This document shows, piece by piece, positions 51,500-59,522 of a stretch of DNA of 63,206 nucleotides. The DNA lies in contig BBYL01000044.1 of NCBI GenBank assembly GCA_001570385.1, forward strand, positions 1-63,206. The letters are read 5' to 3'. The position numbers and the translations under genes were made by a program. Within the stretch, counting starts at the first letter, position 1. Each line of letters opens with the position of its first letter. The notes beneath the pieces were generated by a model. That model was not told the origin of the DNA. It ran no database searches and worked only from the letters and a program-made list of their open reading frames with translations. The DNA is from Microtetraspora glauca (GTDB lineage: Bacteria > Actinomycetota > Actinomycetes > Streptosporangiales > Streptosporangiaceae).

Positions 51500-51529
51500 G
51501 AGAGCCGGCGGGAAATCCCGCCGGCTCTC
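51500..51529 (-). terminator. 13-bp hairpin between the small-peptide gene and the ABC exporter gene
   Basis: GAGAGCCGGCGGG (51500-51512) and CCCGCCGGCTCTC (51517-51529) form a perfect 13-bp stem with a 4-base loop, 18 bases after the peptide stop and 26 bases before the exporter start. It lacks a T-run on the minus strand, so it may be a partial terminator or a processing/stability hairpin that makes peptide mRNA more abundant than exporter mRNA. Confidence 0.7.
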
Positions 51530-51547
51530 TTTCAGATCAGCCAGGGC

Positions 51548-51679
51548 TTACCAGCATCTACGCCAGCAGCACCTGCGGCGGCGCCAGCAGCAGCGACGGC
51601 GACATCCACCGCCTCCGCAGCCTCCGCCCCAACCCCAGGAACTGAACTGCCCTGTCGGAAAGACTTTGGTAAGGCTCAT
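51548..51679 (-). CDS. Cys/Trp/Arg-rich 43-aa peptide (candidate RiPP or metal-binding peptide)
   Basis: ATG at 51679 is preceded by GGGAGG with a six-base spacer, the best ribosome binding site in the area. The 43-residue product starts MSLTKVFPTGQFSSWGWGGG and then has C21, C26, C30, C31, C37, C38 and C42 (7 Cys), nine Arg and W32, W39 and W43, ordered as CCW-R4-CCW-R2-CW. It has no signal peptide or known family that I recognise. The leader-like N-terminus and C-terminal Cys core resemble ribosomal peptide precursors, but no modification enzyme is adjacent. It is 73 bases upstream of the ABC exporter gene. Confidence 0.7.
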   Translation of the reverse strand: MSLTKVFPTGQFSSWGWGGGCGGGGCRRRCCWRRRRCCWRRCW

Positions 51680-52181
51680 TTGTTGCCTCCCTCAGACTGG
51701 CTTCCGTGATCTTCCAATTGCGACACTATCACCCATAGCGCCGCAAATCATTTAAAATGCGGTCGAATTAAAGAGCTTTTAACTGACGGCATAGTGTGAA
51801 TTATTCTGATTTAGCGTAAGTAAAGACTTGTGTTGCCGCCGTTTGGATCAGTGGCCGCATCGTCCCTGTTCGGCGGGCCGGACGGCCGCGCGGGACGGGG
51901 TGCTCCGTTGGGGCGCTTCTCCGCAGGGGATCTCCACGTCGGGTAATGGCCGAGAGTCGGGAACGGCCGTCGTCGCCACGACCGCCACGCGACCGGATGA
52001 TGATGAGTGGAATAGGATGTAACGCGCATTAACACGGAGAGTCAATAATCGCGTGGCAAAGGCGGGCGTCCGTCATTAAAGGAGTACGGCCGGCAGAGCC
52101 TCGTGAGGACGCCTGTACCGCCCAGGGTGGCATCGCTATGATCATGGTCGGCCTGATATAGGCGTAATTGGGGAGACTGTG
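51680..52181. promoter_or_regulatory. A/T-rich divergent region upstream of the small peptide
   Basis: No gene seen on either strand. About 51715-51835 is markedly A/T-rich (AAATCATTTAAAATGCGG; GAATTAAAGAGCTTTTAACT) relative to the genome and probably holds the peptide promoter and a long untranslated leader on the minus strand and the methyltransferase promoter on the plus strand. The plus-strand end has GGGGAG before the next ATG. Confidence 0.5.
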
Positions 52182-52982
52182 ATGCCCGAGTTAGCGCGCA
52201 TTCCCGATGGGATCCACACCTCGACGCCGAGTTCGGCGCGGGTGTACGACTATCTGCTCGGAGGCAAGGACAACTACGCCGTCGACCGGATGGTGGCGGA
52301 GAGGCTGCTTTCCGTGGCCCCGGACGCGCAGGCGGTCGCCAGGGCGAACCGGGCGTTCCTCGCCAGGGCCGTGCGTCACGCGGCCTCCCAGGGGATCCGG
52401 CAGTACGTCGACCTCGGCGCCGGGCTGCCCACCTCGCCGAGCGTGCACGAGATCGCCCGCGAAGCGGCCCCGGGCGCCCGCGTCGTCTACGTCGACAACG
52501 ACCCCCTGGTCAAGGTGCACAACGACGCCATGCCGATCGTGGACGACCATGTGATCACCCTCCAGCACGATGTGCGACGCCCGGAGGCGATCCTCGGCGA
52601 CCCCGCCCTGCAGGCGGTCATCGACGAGGGCGAACCGGTCGCCGTCCTGTTCCTCGGAGTGCTGCACTTCATCTCGGACGCGGAGGGCGCCTACGACATC
52701 GTCGCCACCTGGCGAGACGGCATGGCACCGGGCAGCCACGTGATCATCTCCAACACGACCGCGCACAGCGACCCCGAGGCCCTGGCCCGGCTCACGATGG
52801 CCACGGCGGGCAGTCCGGCCCAGGCGACGTTCCGGTCCCACGACGAGCTGGTCCGGTTCTTCGACGGATTCACGCTCGCGGAGCCCGGACTGGTGCCCGT
52901 CCAGGAATGGCGGCCCGCCGTCGAGGCGCCCGCGGTCCAGACCCGGGTGGTCGTCGAAGGCGGCGTCGGCGTCCTGTCCTGA
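52182..52982 (+). CDS. SAM-dependent methyltransferase (PF04672/DUF574 type)
   Basis: 266 residues from the ATG at 52182 (a GTG one codon earlier is possible). DUF574 hallmarks are the N-terminal PSSARVYDYLLGGKDNYAVD, motif I YVDLGAGLPTSPSVHE (about 83-98), VVYVDNDPLV and FLGVLHFI. Such proteins are abundant in actinomycetes, often of unknown substrate. Divergent from the small-peptide/exporter unit. Confidence 0.9.
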   Translation: MPELARIPDGIHTSTPSSARVYDYLLGGKDNYAVDRMVAERLLSVAPDAQAVARANRAFLARAVRHAASQGIRQYVDLGAGLPTSPSVHEIAREAAPGARVVYVDNDPLVKVHNDAMPIVDDHVITLQHDVRRPEAILGDPALQAVIDEGEPVAVLFLGVLHFISDAEGAYDIVATWRDGMAPGSHVIISNTTAHSDPEALARLTMATAGSPAQATFRSHDELVRFFDGFTLAEPGLVPVQEWRPAVEAPAVQTRVVVEGGVGVLS

Positions 52983-53043
52983 CGTCGTGAGGCGCCCCTC
53001 GTGGTGGGCCCCTCACGCGGGCGCGGCGCCTCGCGTGACGCGG

Positions 53044-54639
53044 CTACCGGTCGCGCTTGAGGGTGGCGTGCATGAACCACGGCTCATCCCTCGTCCACTT
53101 GTTCTCGCCGTGTCCGGCGTACTCGAAGCCGAGCGTGCCGTCCTCGTTGAGCGTGAGGTAAATCTCGCCGTTGCGTGGGCAGTTGCCGCGCATGGTCATC
53201 CGCTTCAGATGGGCGATGGAATCGGTGATCTTGACGAGCCTGGACGTCCCGGTACAACGGGAGTCCAGGTGCTGATCGGTGGCCGTCCTGCCACCCTTCC
53301 TGATGGTCACAACCAGCCGGTCGTACGCGCCGGGATCGTAGTTGACCCTGCCGCGCCACACGCCCACGTAGGCCGCCGGGAACCTGGACGCGGCTCGGGG
53401 CGCGGGCGTGGGGAAGGGCGACGTCGTCACCGGTACGGTCGTGGGACGCGTGGTCTCGGGTTGTGCGGTCTCGCGCTGCGTGGTGTCGGGGCCGGTGGTC
53501 TGCTGTGTTCTGTCGACGGGCTGACCGGATTCTCCGGTTCCCGCCCCTTGCCACACCAGAACACCCGCGACCACGGCCACGGCGAGCGTGGCCGCGCCCG
53601 TTCCGGTGAGCAGAGCGCCGCGGCGGCGGGAGCCGTACCGGCTGGGTTGGGTGGGCGCGCCCGCGGACGGCGCGGCGCCCACGGTGCCGCCGGAGGCGAA
53701 GGTGCCGGAGACCGGCACGTACGGACCGTGCCCGGGTGCGGGAACGCCTCCCATCGAGGACCCGGGCGGTGGCACATGCGCGGGTGGCGTGTGTACATGG
53801 GGCGTGGACACTGGGGACATGGGCGCGACGGGGGCGGCGGGCGATTCGGTCTCGACCGGCCGGCCCAGCAGCCGCATCTGGATGTCGAGGATCGACGGAC
53901 GCTCGGCGGGGTCCTTGCGCAGCGCGTCCGCGACGATCGACCGGAGCGGCTCGGCGAGGTCGCCGAGGTCGGGCTCGCGGTTTATCACCCGGTTGATCAC
54001 GGCCGGGACGCTGTCGTCACCGAAGGGCGGCCTGCCCGTGGCGGCGAACACGATCACGCATCCCCACGCGAACACGTCGCTCGCCGGGCCCGCCTGTGCT
54101 CCGGCGATCTGCTCCGGGGACATGTAGGCCGGGGTGCCCACGAGGCCGCCACTCTTCGTCGCCGAGTCCAGATGGCGGGCGATCCCGAAGTCGATGACCC
54201 GGGGCCCGTCCGCGCCGAGCAGGACGTTGGCGGGCTTGAAATCGCGATGGACCACACCCGCCTGGTGGACGGCGGCCAGGGCGGTGGCGGTCGTCACCGC
54301 CAGCCGGTGCAACGCCGAGCCCGACCGGGCGCCGGCCTGCTGAAGAGAAGGACCCTCGACGTACTCGCTCACGACGTACGGACGATCCGCGTCCACGTCG
54401 GCGTCGAGGACCTGTGCGACGCAGAACGGCGCCACCCGGCGGGCGGCGGTGATCTCCCGGACGAGCCTCTTGCGGGTCTCGTCGTCGGCCCAGTCCTGGT
54501 GAAGGACCTTGACCGCCACGGCCGTGCCGTCGGCCGCGCGGCCCAGATAGACGACCCCCTGGCCGCCGGCGCCCAGCCGTCCTTCCAGCGAGTATCCGCC
54601 GACCTCTCGCGGGTCGTCCGGGAGTAGCGGCTGCGACAT
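53044..54639 (-). CDS. Serine/threonine protein kinase (PknB-like, membrane anchored)
   Basis: 531 residues. The N-terminal kinase domain (about 15-260) has the P-loop RLGAGGQGVVYLG, K44 (VAVKVL), catalytic HRDFKPANVL (131-140, D133), DFG at 150-152 and the activation segment GTPAYMSPEQ. A Pro-rich linker, one membrane helix (about 350-370, AATLAVAVVAGVLVW) and an extracytoplasmic domain (WRGRVNYDPGAYDRLVVTIR) follow, so it senses something outside and phosphorylates cytosolic targets. Target not evident; the gene is monocistronic. Confidence 0.92.
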   Translation of the reverse strand: MSQPLLPDDPREVGGYSLEGRLGAGGQGVVYLGRAADGTAVAVKVLHQDWADDETRKRLVREITAARRVAPFCVAQVLDADVDADRPYVVSEYVEGPSLQQAGARSGSALHRLAVTTATALAAVHQAGVVHRDFKPANVLLGADGPRVIDFGIARHLDSATKSGGLVGTPAYMSPEQIAGAQAGPASDVFAWGCVIVFAATGRPPFGDDSVPAVINRVINREPDLGDLAEPLRSIVADALRKDPAERPSILDIQMRLLGRPVETESPAAPVAPMSPVSTPHVHTPPAHVPPPGSSMGGVPAPGHGPYVPVSGTFASGGTVGAAPSAGAPTQPSRYGSRRRGALLTGTGAATLAVAVVAGVLVWQGAGTGESGQPVDRTQQTTGPDTTQRETAQPETTRPTTVPVTTSPFPTPAPRAASRFPAAYVGVWRGRVNYDPGAYDRLVVTIRKGGRTATDQHLDSRCTGTSRLVKITDSIAHLKRMTMRGNCPRNGEIYLTLNEDGTLGFEYAGHGENKWTRDEPWFMHATLKRDR

Positions 54640-54767
54640 CGATCCCCTCCTTTTGCCCCCGCTTTACCTTAGTTCGAGTGGTGCCGGTGTCGAAGGCATG
54701 GTCGACGCGAGGAATCGCAGGCGGGAGAGTCGGTTCGAGGATGATCTCGGGAAGTTACGCTAACGTA

Positions 54768-54779
54768 GGTTACGTAACC
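54768..54779. promoter_or_regulatory. Palindrome GGTTACGTAACC upstream of acyl-ACP desaturase
   Basis: A perfect 12-bp palindrome, 26 bp before the desaturase start, inside a run of related TTACG/CGTAA words (TTACGCTAACGTAGGTTACG). It is a plausible operator for a TetR-family lipid regulator. The kinase gene is on the other side. Confidence 0.5.
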
Positions 54780-54805
54780 GTAATCTCGCCGTTGTGGGGT
54801 CAATC

Positions 54806-55759
54806 TTGTCTGTCACGTCCCGCCCGTTCACCCAGACAGAGCTGCTCATCGAGCTGGAACCCGTCGTGGCGGGTGAGCTGGACCGCCACCTCGCGACGGC
54901 TAAGGAGTGGTTCCCCCACGAGTACGTCCCGTGGAGCGACGGCAGGACCTTCGACGGGATCCTGGGCGGGGAGGCGTGGTCGCCGGAGGACACCTCGATC
55001 CCCGAGGTGGCCCGCGTCTCGCTTGTGGTGAACCTGCTGACCGAGGACAACCTGCCGAGCTACCACCACGAGATCGCGACGACGTTCGGCAGGGACGGCG
55101 CGTGGGGCACGTGGGTGCACCGCTGGACGGCGGAGGAGGGGCGGCACGGCATCGCCATCCGCGACTACCTCACGGTGAGCCGGGCCGTCGATCCGGTGGC
55201 ACTCGAGCGGGCCAGGATGACCCACATGGAGACCGGCTTCGCCACGGAGCACGAGGGGATGCTGCGCCAGCTCGCCTACGTCTCCTTCCAGGAGTTGGCC
55301 ACCCGCATCGCCCACCGCAACACCGGCAAGGTGTCGGGCGACCCGCACTGCGAGCGGCTGCTGAGCAGGATCGCGGCGGACGAGAACCTGCACATGCTGT
55401 TCTACCGGAACCTGCTCGCCGCCGCCTTGGAGCTGGATCCCTCCCAGACCATGCGCGCCGTGACCGACGTCGTCACGTCGTTCCAGATGCCGGGGCACGG
55501 CATCGAGGGCTTCGCCCGCAAGTCCGTGGCGATCGCCATGGCCGGGATCTACGACATCCGGCAGCACCGTGACGAGGTCCTCATGCCGGTGCTGCGGCAA
55601 TGGAAGCTCTTCGACATCGAAGGGCTCGACGCCGACGGCGAGCGGGCCCGCGAGGAGCTGGCCGCCTTCCTCGCGCAGCTCGACTCGGCCGCGGCCCGTT
55701 TCGAGGAGCGCAGAGACGCGCGGAGGGCACGCGCCGCGGCCGCGGGCACATCCCTTTAG
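54806..55759 (+). CDS. Acyl-ACP desaturase (FA_desaturase_2, DesA-like)
   Basis: 317 residues from a TTG that agrees with family starts (SVTSRPFTQTELLIELEP); a GTG 12 bases upstream is the alternative. Diiron ligands are seen in TEDNLPSYHHEI, TAEEGRHGIAI (EExxH) and ADENLHMLFYRN (DExxH). The enzyme introduces a double bond into fatty acyl-ACP using reduced ferredoxin and O2, adjusting membrane lipids. It is preceded by a regulatory palindrome. Confidence 0.9.
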   Translation: MSVTSRPFTQTELLIELEPVVAGELDRHLATAKEWFPHEYVPWSDGRTFDGILGGEAWSPEDTSIPEVARVSLVVNLLTEDNLPSYHHEIATTFGRDGAWGTWVHRWTAEEGRHGIAIRDYLTVSRAVDPVALERARMTHMETGFATEHEGMLRQLAYVSFQELATRIAHRNTGKVSGDPHCERLLSRIAADENLHMLFYRNLLAAALELDPSQTMRAVTDVVTSFQMPGHGIEGFARKSVAIAMAGIYDIRQHRDEVLMPVLRQWKLFDIEGLDADGERAREELAAFLAQLDSAAARFEERRDARRARAAAAGTSL

Positions 55760-55909
55760 GTGGGCTTGGCGCTGATCGCCTCCGGTGGGGCCAGTTCGGC
55801 GACCTTGCGTTCACGGGTTCCGTGATCGGTTTCCTTCCTTCGCGGGTCTTCTCGGCACGACGACTCGGTACGACGGCACACCTGCGGGGAATGTGAGGCG
55901 ACGCGCCGG

Positions 55910-55936
55910 CCTCACACTTCGGTGCGTCGTCTCGTC
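55910..55936 (+). promoter_or_regulatory. ECF41-type promoter match upstream of sigma gene
   Basis: CCTCACA (55910-55916) and CGTC (55933-55936) are separated by 16 bases, fitting the ECF41 consensus TGTCACA-N16-CGTC at 5 of 7 positions in the -35 element and fully in the -10. It ends 44 bases before the sigma gene start, as expected for an autoregulated ECF41 promoter. Confidence 0.5.
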
Positions 55937-55980
55937 GATCTGGTGAGAGCGGATGCATCAGAGGGAAAGTCGGGGATTCG

Positions 55981-56913
55981 ATGACCACCCCATCCGAGCC
56001 GGGACACGGCCGGCTCGATCCGGGCCTGAGCGTGATCATGAGCGAGCGGCGTCAGCTGATCAATCTGGCGTACCGGTTGCTGGGCTCCCTGGCCGATGCC
56101 GAGGATGTCGTCCAGGAGACGTACGCCCGCTGGTACGGCATGTCCCGGCTGGAGCAGGAGGCCATCGAATCTCCCGGTGCCTGGTTGACGAAGGTGGCCA
56201 GTCGCATCTGCCTGGATCTGCTCGGCTCGGCACGGGTCCGGCGCGAGAGCTATGTGGGCGAGTGGATCCCGGAGCCGCTGCCCGAGCGTACGGAGTGGAT
56301 CAACGGGCGGGGCGGCGGCATGGTCGACCCGGTCGACCGGGTCACGCTCGATGAGTCGATCAACATGGCGTTTCTGGTCGTGCTCGAGTCGATGACCCCG
56401 GCCGAGCGTGTCGCGTTCGTCCTACACGATGTGTTCCGGTATTCCTTCGCCGAGGTGGCCGAGATCGTCGGCCGTACCCCGGCGGCATGTCGCCAGCTGG
56501 CTTCCTCGGCCCGCCGTCGCATCCGCGCGTCGCGGGCTCCCGCGGCTCCGGCCGCCCAGCGGGCCGGTCTCGTCAGGGACTTCAAGCGGGCATGGGAGGC
56601 CAAGGACATCGACGCCCTCGTCAGCCTCCTCGACCCCGCCGCGACGGCGACCGGCGACGGCGGCGGCCTGGTCAGCGCCGCACTCCACCCGATCGAAGGC
56701 GCCGAGCAGATCGCCCGCTACATCATCGCGATCACCAACCGGGCACCCAACCTGACGATCTTGGAGCGTACGGTCAACGGTCAGCCCGGTCTGGTGGCTC
56801 AGCTGGACGGTGTCACCGTGTCGGTGCTGGCGTTCGACGTCGCAGGCGACCGGATCAAGCATATTTGGGCGGTACTCAACCCCGACAAGCTCCGGCCTTG
56901 GACGACGGGTTGA
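55981..56913 (+). CDS. ECF41-family RNA polymerase sigma factor (SigJ-like)
   Basis: 310 residues. Sigma region 2 (LINLAYRLLGSLADAEDVVQ then ETYARWY) and region 4 (YSFAEVAEIVGRTPAACRQL, about 158-177) are present, linked by WIPEPLPE. The C-terminal SnoaL-like extension (about 195-310) holds a DGGG motif and NPDKL near the end, both hallmarks of ECF41 that tune its activity instead of an anti-sigma factor. The usual partner oxidoreductase/carboxymuconolactone-decarboxylase gene is not adjacent; an IS relic follows instead. Confidence 0.9.
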   Translation: MTTPSEPGHGRLDPGLSVIMSERRQLINLAYRLLGSLADAEDVVQETYARWYGMSRLEQEAIESPGAWLTKVASRICLDLLGSARVRRESYVGEWIPEPLPERTEWINGRGGGMVDPVDRVTLDESINMAFLVVLESMTPAERVAFVLHDVFRYSFAEVAEIVGRTPAACRQLASSARRRIRASRAPAAPAAQRAGLVRDFKRAWEAKDIDALVSLLDPAATATGDGGGLVSAALHPIEGAEQIARYIIAITNRAPNLTILERTVNGQPGLVAQLDGVTVSVLAFDVAGDRIKHIWAVLNPDKLRPWTTG

Positions 56914-57070
56914 CACGCGTCTGCGCACCATCGGGTCCGTCCGCTGCTCCGAACGCAAGGGCAAGGTCGTCGACTTCTCCCTCTACCTGGCCGCCGCGTT
57001 CGACACCGTCCGCACACTCATCCGCCGAGCAGGACCCCAGCTACCGCTGGGACGCCCGACCCAGATCACG
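56914..57070 (+). pseudogene. IS5-family transposase, C-terminal relic
   Basis: SLYLAAAFDTVRTLIRRA in one frame, continued after a shift by SYRWDARPRSR, corresponds to the standard C-terminus of IS5-type transposases (LIRRAWTxYRWDTRP). It begins directly after the sigma gene stop. No inverted repeats or catalytic part remain. From 57071 to the GroES-like gene I see nothing. Confidence 0.5.
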
Positions 57071-57333
57071 CGACGCCGGAAACGCGGCCGTTCTTGGAAA
57101 AGGCCCGCGCACGACTGTTCCGCACGACTGTTTCGCGGGATGTGTCCCGAGGGCTGTTCCGGAGGCATGTCCGCCCTGAGGCTCTCCGTCCCGTACGGCT
57201 CGCCTGAACGCGGGCCGGGCCGTACGGGACGGGTCGCGGGTCGGTCTCGAACGGTTCGGTGATGCACGCCGGGGGCGTGACGGCGGGGTGGCCGCGACGG
57301 TCCCCGGAGGTGAAGGCGGGTCGGGCCCCACTT

Positions 57334-57654
57334 TCAGAGGTAGAGGCCGGTGCCGTGGTCGGTCTGCTGGGTGGCCACGGCGTGCAGGTCTCGCTCGCGC
57401 ATCACGAGGTAGACCTGGCCCTGGACGTCGACCTCGTACTGCTCCTCGGGGTTGAACAGGACCTTGTCGCCGACCTTCACCGCTCGGGCGTTGGCCCCGA
57501 CACCGCAGACCTCACCCCAGATGAGTCGGTTGGCCATCTTGACGGTGGCCGGGATGACGATGCCCGCGCTGCTTCGCCGCTCCTCGGCGTCCTGCTCAGC
57601 CTTGACCATGACGCGGTCGTGGAGCATCTGAATCTCGAATTTGGGGTCAGCCAC
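57334..57654 (-). CDS. GroES-like co-chaperonin paralogue
   Basis: 106 residues with the Cpn10 fold: MLHDRVMVKAEQDAEERRSS, AGIVIPATVKMANRLIWGEV, VKVGDKVLFNPEEQYEVDVQ. The mobile-loop region is shorter or different from the housekeeping GroES, and no groEL gene is adjacent. It is therefore a GroES-like paralogue of unknown partner. Downstream of, and in the same direction as, the RlpA-like gene (43-bp gap). Confidence 0.85.
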   Translation of the reverse strand: MADPKFEIQMLHDRVMVKAEQDAEERRSSAGIVIPATVKMANRLIWGEVCGVGANARAVKVGDKVLFNPEEQYEVDVQGQVYLVMRERDLHAVATQQTDHGTGLYL

Positions 57655-57697
57655 TCTCGCAGTTTACGCGCGCCCGAGCATCCGGAGGGAAGCGCGC

Positions 57698-58426
57698 CTA
57701 CCGGCCCATCGCCAGCTTGTAGCCGGTGCCTGAGGTGCGGTAGACCCGTCCGCTGCCCCACTTCAGGACCTCGAAGTTCACGTGGACGCTGTTGGACCGG
57801 ACGCCGGTCAGGTCGGCCATCATCTTCTCGGACAGGTCGATGATCGCGGGAAGGTCGTGCTGGGCGACGGCCCACTCGGCCGGCCCGAAGTCCTCGACCA
57901 CGCCGACGACGCTCTTGCCGTTGTAGCTGACCTTGACCTTGGTGCCGAGCGGCCAGTACGGGCTGGCGATGGTCTGGTAACGCATCGGCTTGCCCGACGC
58001 GGTCTGGGCGTCCCAGAAGGACGTCGCGGTGGCCCGGCCGGCGGGCAGCTTCTTGGCCTTGCCGGATGCGCCGGTCTTGGAGGTACCAGTCTTGGAGGTG
58101 CCGGTCTTGCTGGTGGAGGGCCGGGTCGCCGTGCTCTTCTCGCTCGTCTCCGTGGCGGTGACCTTGACGGGAGGGGCGGCCTGGGCGGCGGCGACGGTGC
58201 TGTCGGCCGCGGTGCTGTCAGTGCTGGTGCTGGTGGTGCTCTGGATCTCCGCGGACGGACCGGGCTGGGCGATCGTCGAGGTCTCGACGGCGGGGGGAAG
58301 CTGCGCGAAATGCGCGGCGTCGCCTCCCTGGCCCGACGACATCACCACGGCCGCCGTCGTCACGCCTCCGACGAGCGTGAGACCTGCGGTCACGGTGACG
58401 ATCGCCTGGCGGGCTCGCTTCTGCAT
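57698..58426 (-). CDS. Secreted DPBB (RlpA-like) domain protein
   Basis: 242 residues from MQKRARQAIVTVTAGLTLVG; this ATG has GAAAGG six bases upstream, whereas the ATG two codons earlier abuts it. The signal or anchor segment (about 8-30) is followed by a Ser/Thr/Ala-rich linker with SKTGT repeats (about 100-125) and a double-psi beta-barrel domain (ATSFWDAQTASGKPMRYQTI, VVGVVEDFGPAEWAVAQHDL). Such domains occur in lytic transglycosylases, resuscitation-promoting and expansin-like proteins acting on peptidoglycan. Confidence 0.82.
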   Translation of the reverse strand: MQKRARQAIVTVTAGLTLVGGVTTAAVVMSSGQGGDAAHFAQLPPAVETSTIAQPGPSAEIQSTTSTSTDSTAADSTVAAAQAAPPVKVTATETSEKSTATRPSTSKTGTSKTGTSKTGASGKAKKLPAGRATATSFWDAQTASGKPMRYQTIASPYWPLGTKVKVSYNGKSVVGVVEDFGPAEWAVAQHDLPAIIDLSEKMMADLTGVRSNSVHVNFEVLKWGSGRVYRTSGTGYKLAMGR

Positions 58427-58432
58427 GAGCAT

Positions 58433-58809
58433 CCTTTCGCTGAATCGCAGATCAACCCGGAGGGGGACCGGGTGTGAGCGCCGTCGCGAGAGGACGTTCG
58501 GCCACCGGCGGGGGATCGATGGCGGCCTGGTTCCGGGCAGGCGAAATCACACGCCCGGCGGGGGTGAACAGGGGGGGCTCCCGGGGGAAGGGAGGGACAC
58601 GTCGTCTCAGGAGGTTTGCGACGGCATTGCGATATTTGGGGATTAAGTACGCAAGTGGGTATTGCGTGGCACGAGTATAGGCAATCTCTGGGTAAACAGG
58701 ACAAACGGTGCTAAACCGGAGGTAGATCTTCCTTGCCGTACTGGCCTCGGAGAGCGCTCTCATAGCATGATCGATCAGGCAGGACCGAGCGCCGGACGAA
58801 GGGGACGCG
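58433..58809. other. Divergent intergenic region, RlpA-like / DUF1349
   Basis: Minus-strand leader of the RlpA-like gene includes the hairpin ACCCGGTCCCCCTCCGGGT (around 58455-58475) close to the start, plus G/C-rich blocks near 58570-58600. An A/T-rich patch at about 58615-58700 probably contains the promoters. I looked for the ydaO (cyclic di-AMP) riboswitch often found before RlpA genes but did not find its conserved core. Confidence 0.4.
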
Positions 58810-59355
58810 ATGCCGTACACAGACTGGGAATGGGTCAACGAACCCCGCGACTGGGCGGCGGGCGAGGGGCTTCGGATGGTGGCCGACCCGTCGACCGACC
58901 TCTGGCAGAAGACCCACTACGGGTACTCCTATGACACCGCCCACATGTTCGGCCGCGTCATGCCCGGCGACCTGCGGATCACCGCGACCTTCGAGATCGA
59001 CTGGGCCGAGCAGTACGACCAGGCCGGGGTCGTCCTCAGGATCGACGAGGAGAACTGGATCAAGGCCGGTGCCGAGTTCGTCGACGGCATGCCGTACATC
59101 AGCGTGGTCGTCACGCGCGGCTGGTCGGACTGGTCGGTGACCGCCGCGCCCGGGAGCTTCGGCTCGATCACCATGGATCTCGAGCGGGCAGGGGACGCCG
59201 TCACGGTCCGCTACGGGCTCGACGACGCGAAGCCGGAGCAGATGTTGCGGCTGGCCTACTTCCCGCCGGCCGTTCCCGCCCTGGCGGGCGTGATGTGCGC
59301 GGCCCCCGTGGGAAAGGGCTTCGAGACCCGGTTCAGCCGCGTCTCCCTCACCTGA
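58810..59355 (+). CDS. DUF1349 family protein (beta-sandwich, lectin-like)
   Basis: 181 residues from MPYTDWEWVNEPRDWAAGEG. The jelly-roll fold shows in TDLWQKTHYGYSYDTAHMFG, FEIDWAEQYDQAGVVLRIDE and KAGAEFVDGMPYISVVVTRG. Members are concanavalin A-like domains, some regulating or binding carbohydrates. No signal peptide, so cytosolic. Confidence 0.88.
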   Translation: MPYTDWEWVNEPRDWAAGEGLRMVADPSTDLWQKTHYGYSYDTAHMFGRVMPGDLRITATFEIDWAEQYDQAGVVLRIDEENWIKAGAEFVDGMPYISVVVTRGWSDWSVTAAPGSFGSITMDLERAGDAVTVRYGLDDAKPEQMLRLAYFPPAVPALAGVMCAAPVGKGFETRFSRVSLT

Positions 59356-59522
59356 CCTGGATCGCGCGCGACGGTCCTCCACGCAGAACAGCCGGCTGCC
59401 CCGGGCCACCCGTCGTGGCCCCCCGGTGGTCGTGCCGTCCGGGCATCTGGGCGCTCGCGCCGCTCCTGAAGGGTGAAACGTTGCGGGGAGCGCCGAACGA
59501 TCCGCGGCCTACGTTGGCACTC

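Noticed and set aside
49648..51645. 665-codon plus-strand frame over the ABC exporter
   Set aside because: Arg/Asp/Glu/His-rich shadow without protein-like pattern; the minus strand shows all ABC exporter motifs.
58433..58700. Cyclic di-AMP (ydaO) riboswitch before the RlpA-like gene
   Set aside because: Expected from context in actinomycetes, but the conserved core (GGGGAACCA, GGGGTGAA and CCGTCAGCTAACC in order) is not present on the minus strand.
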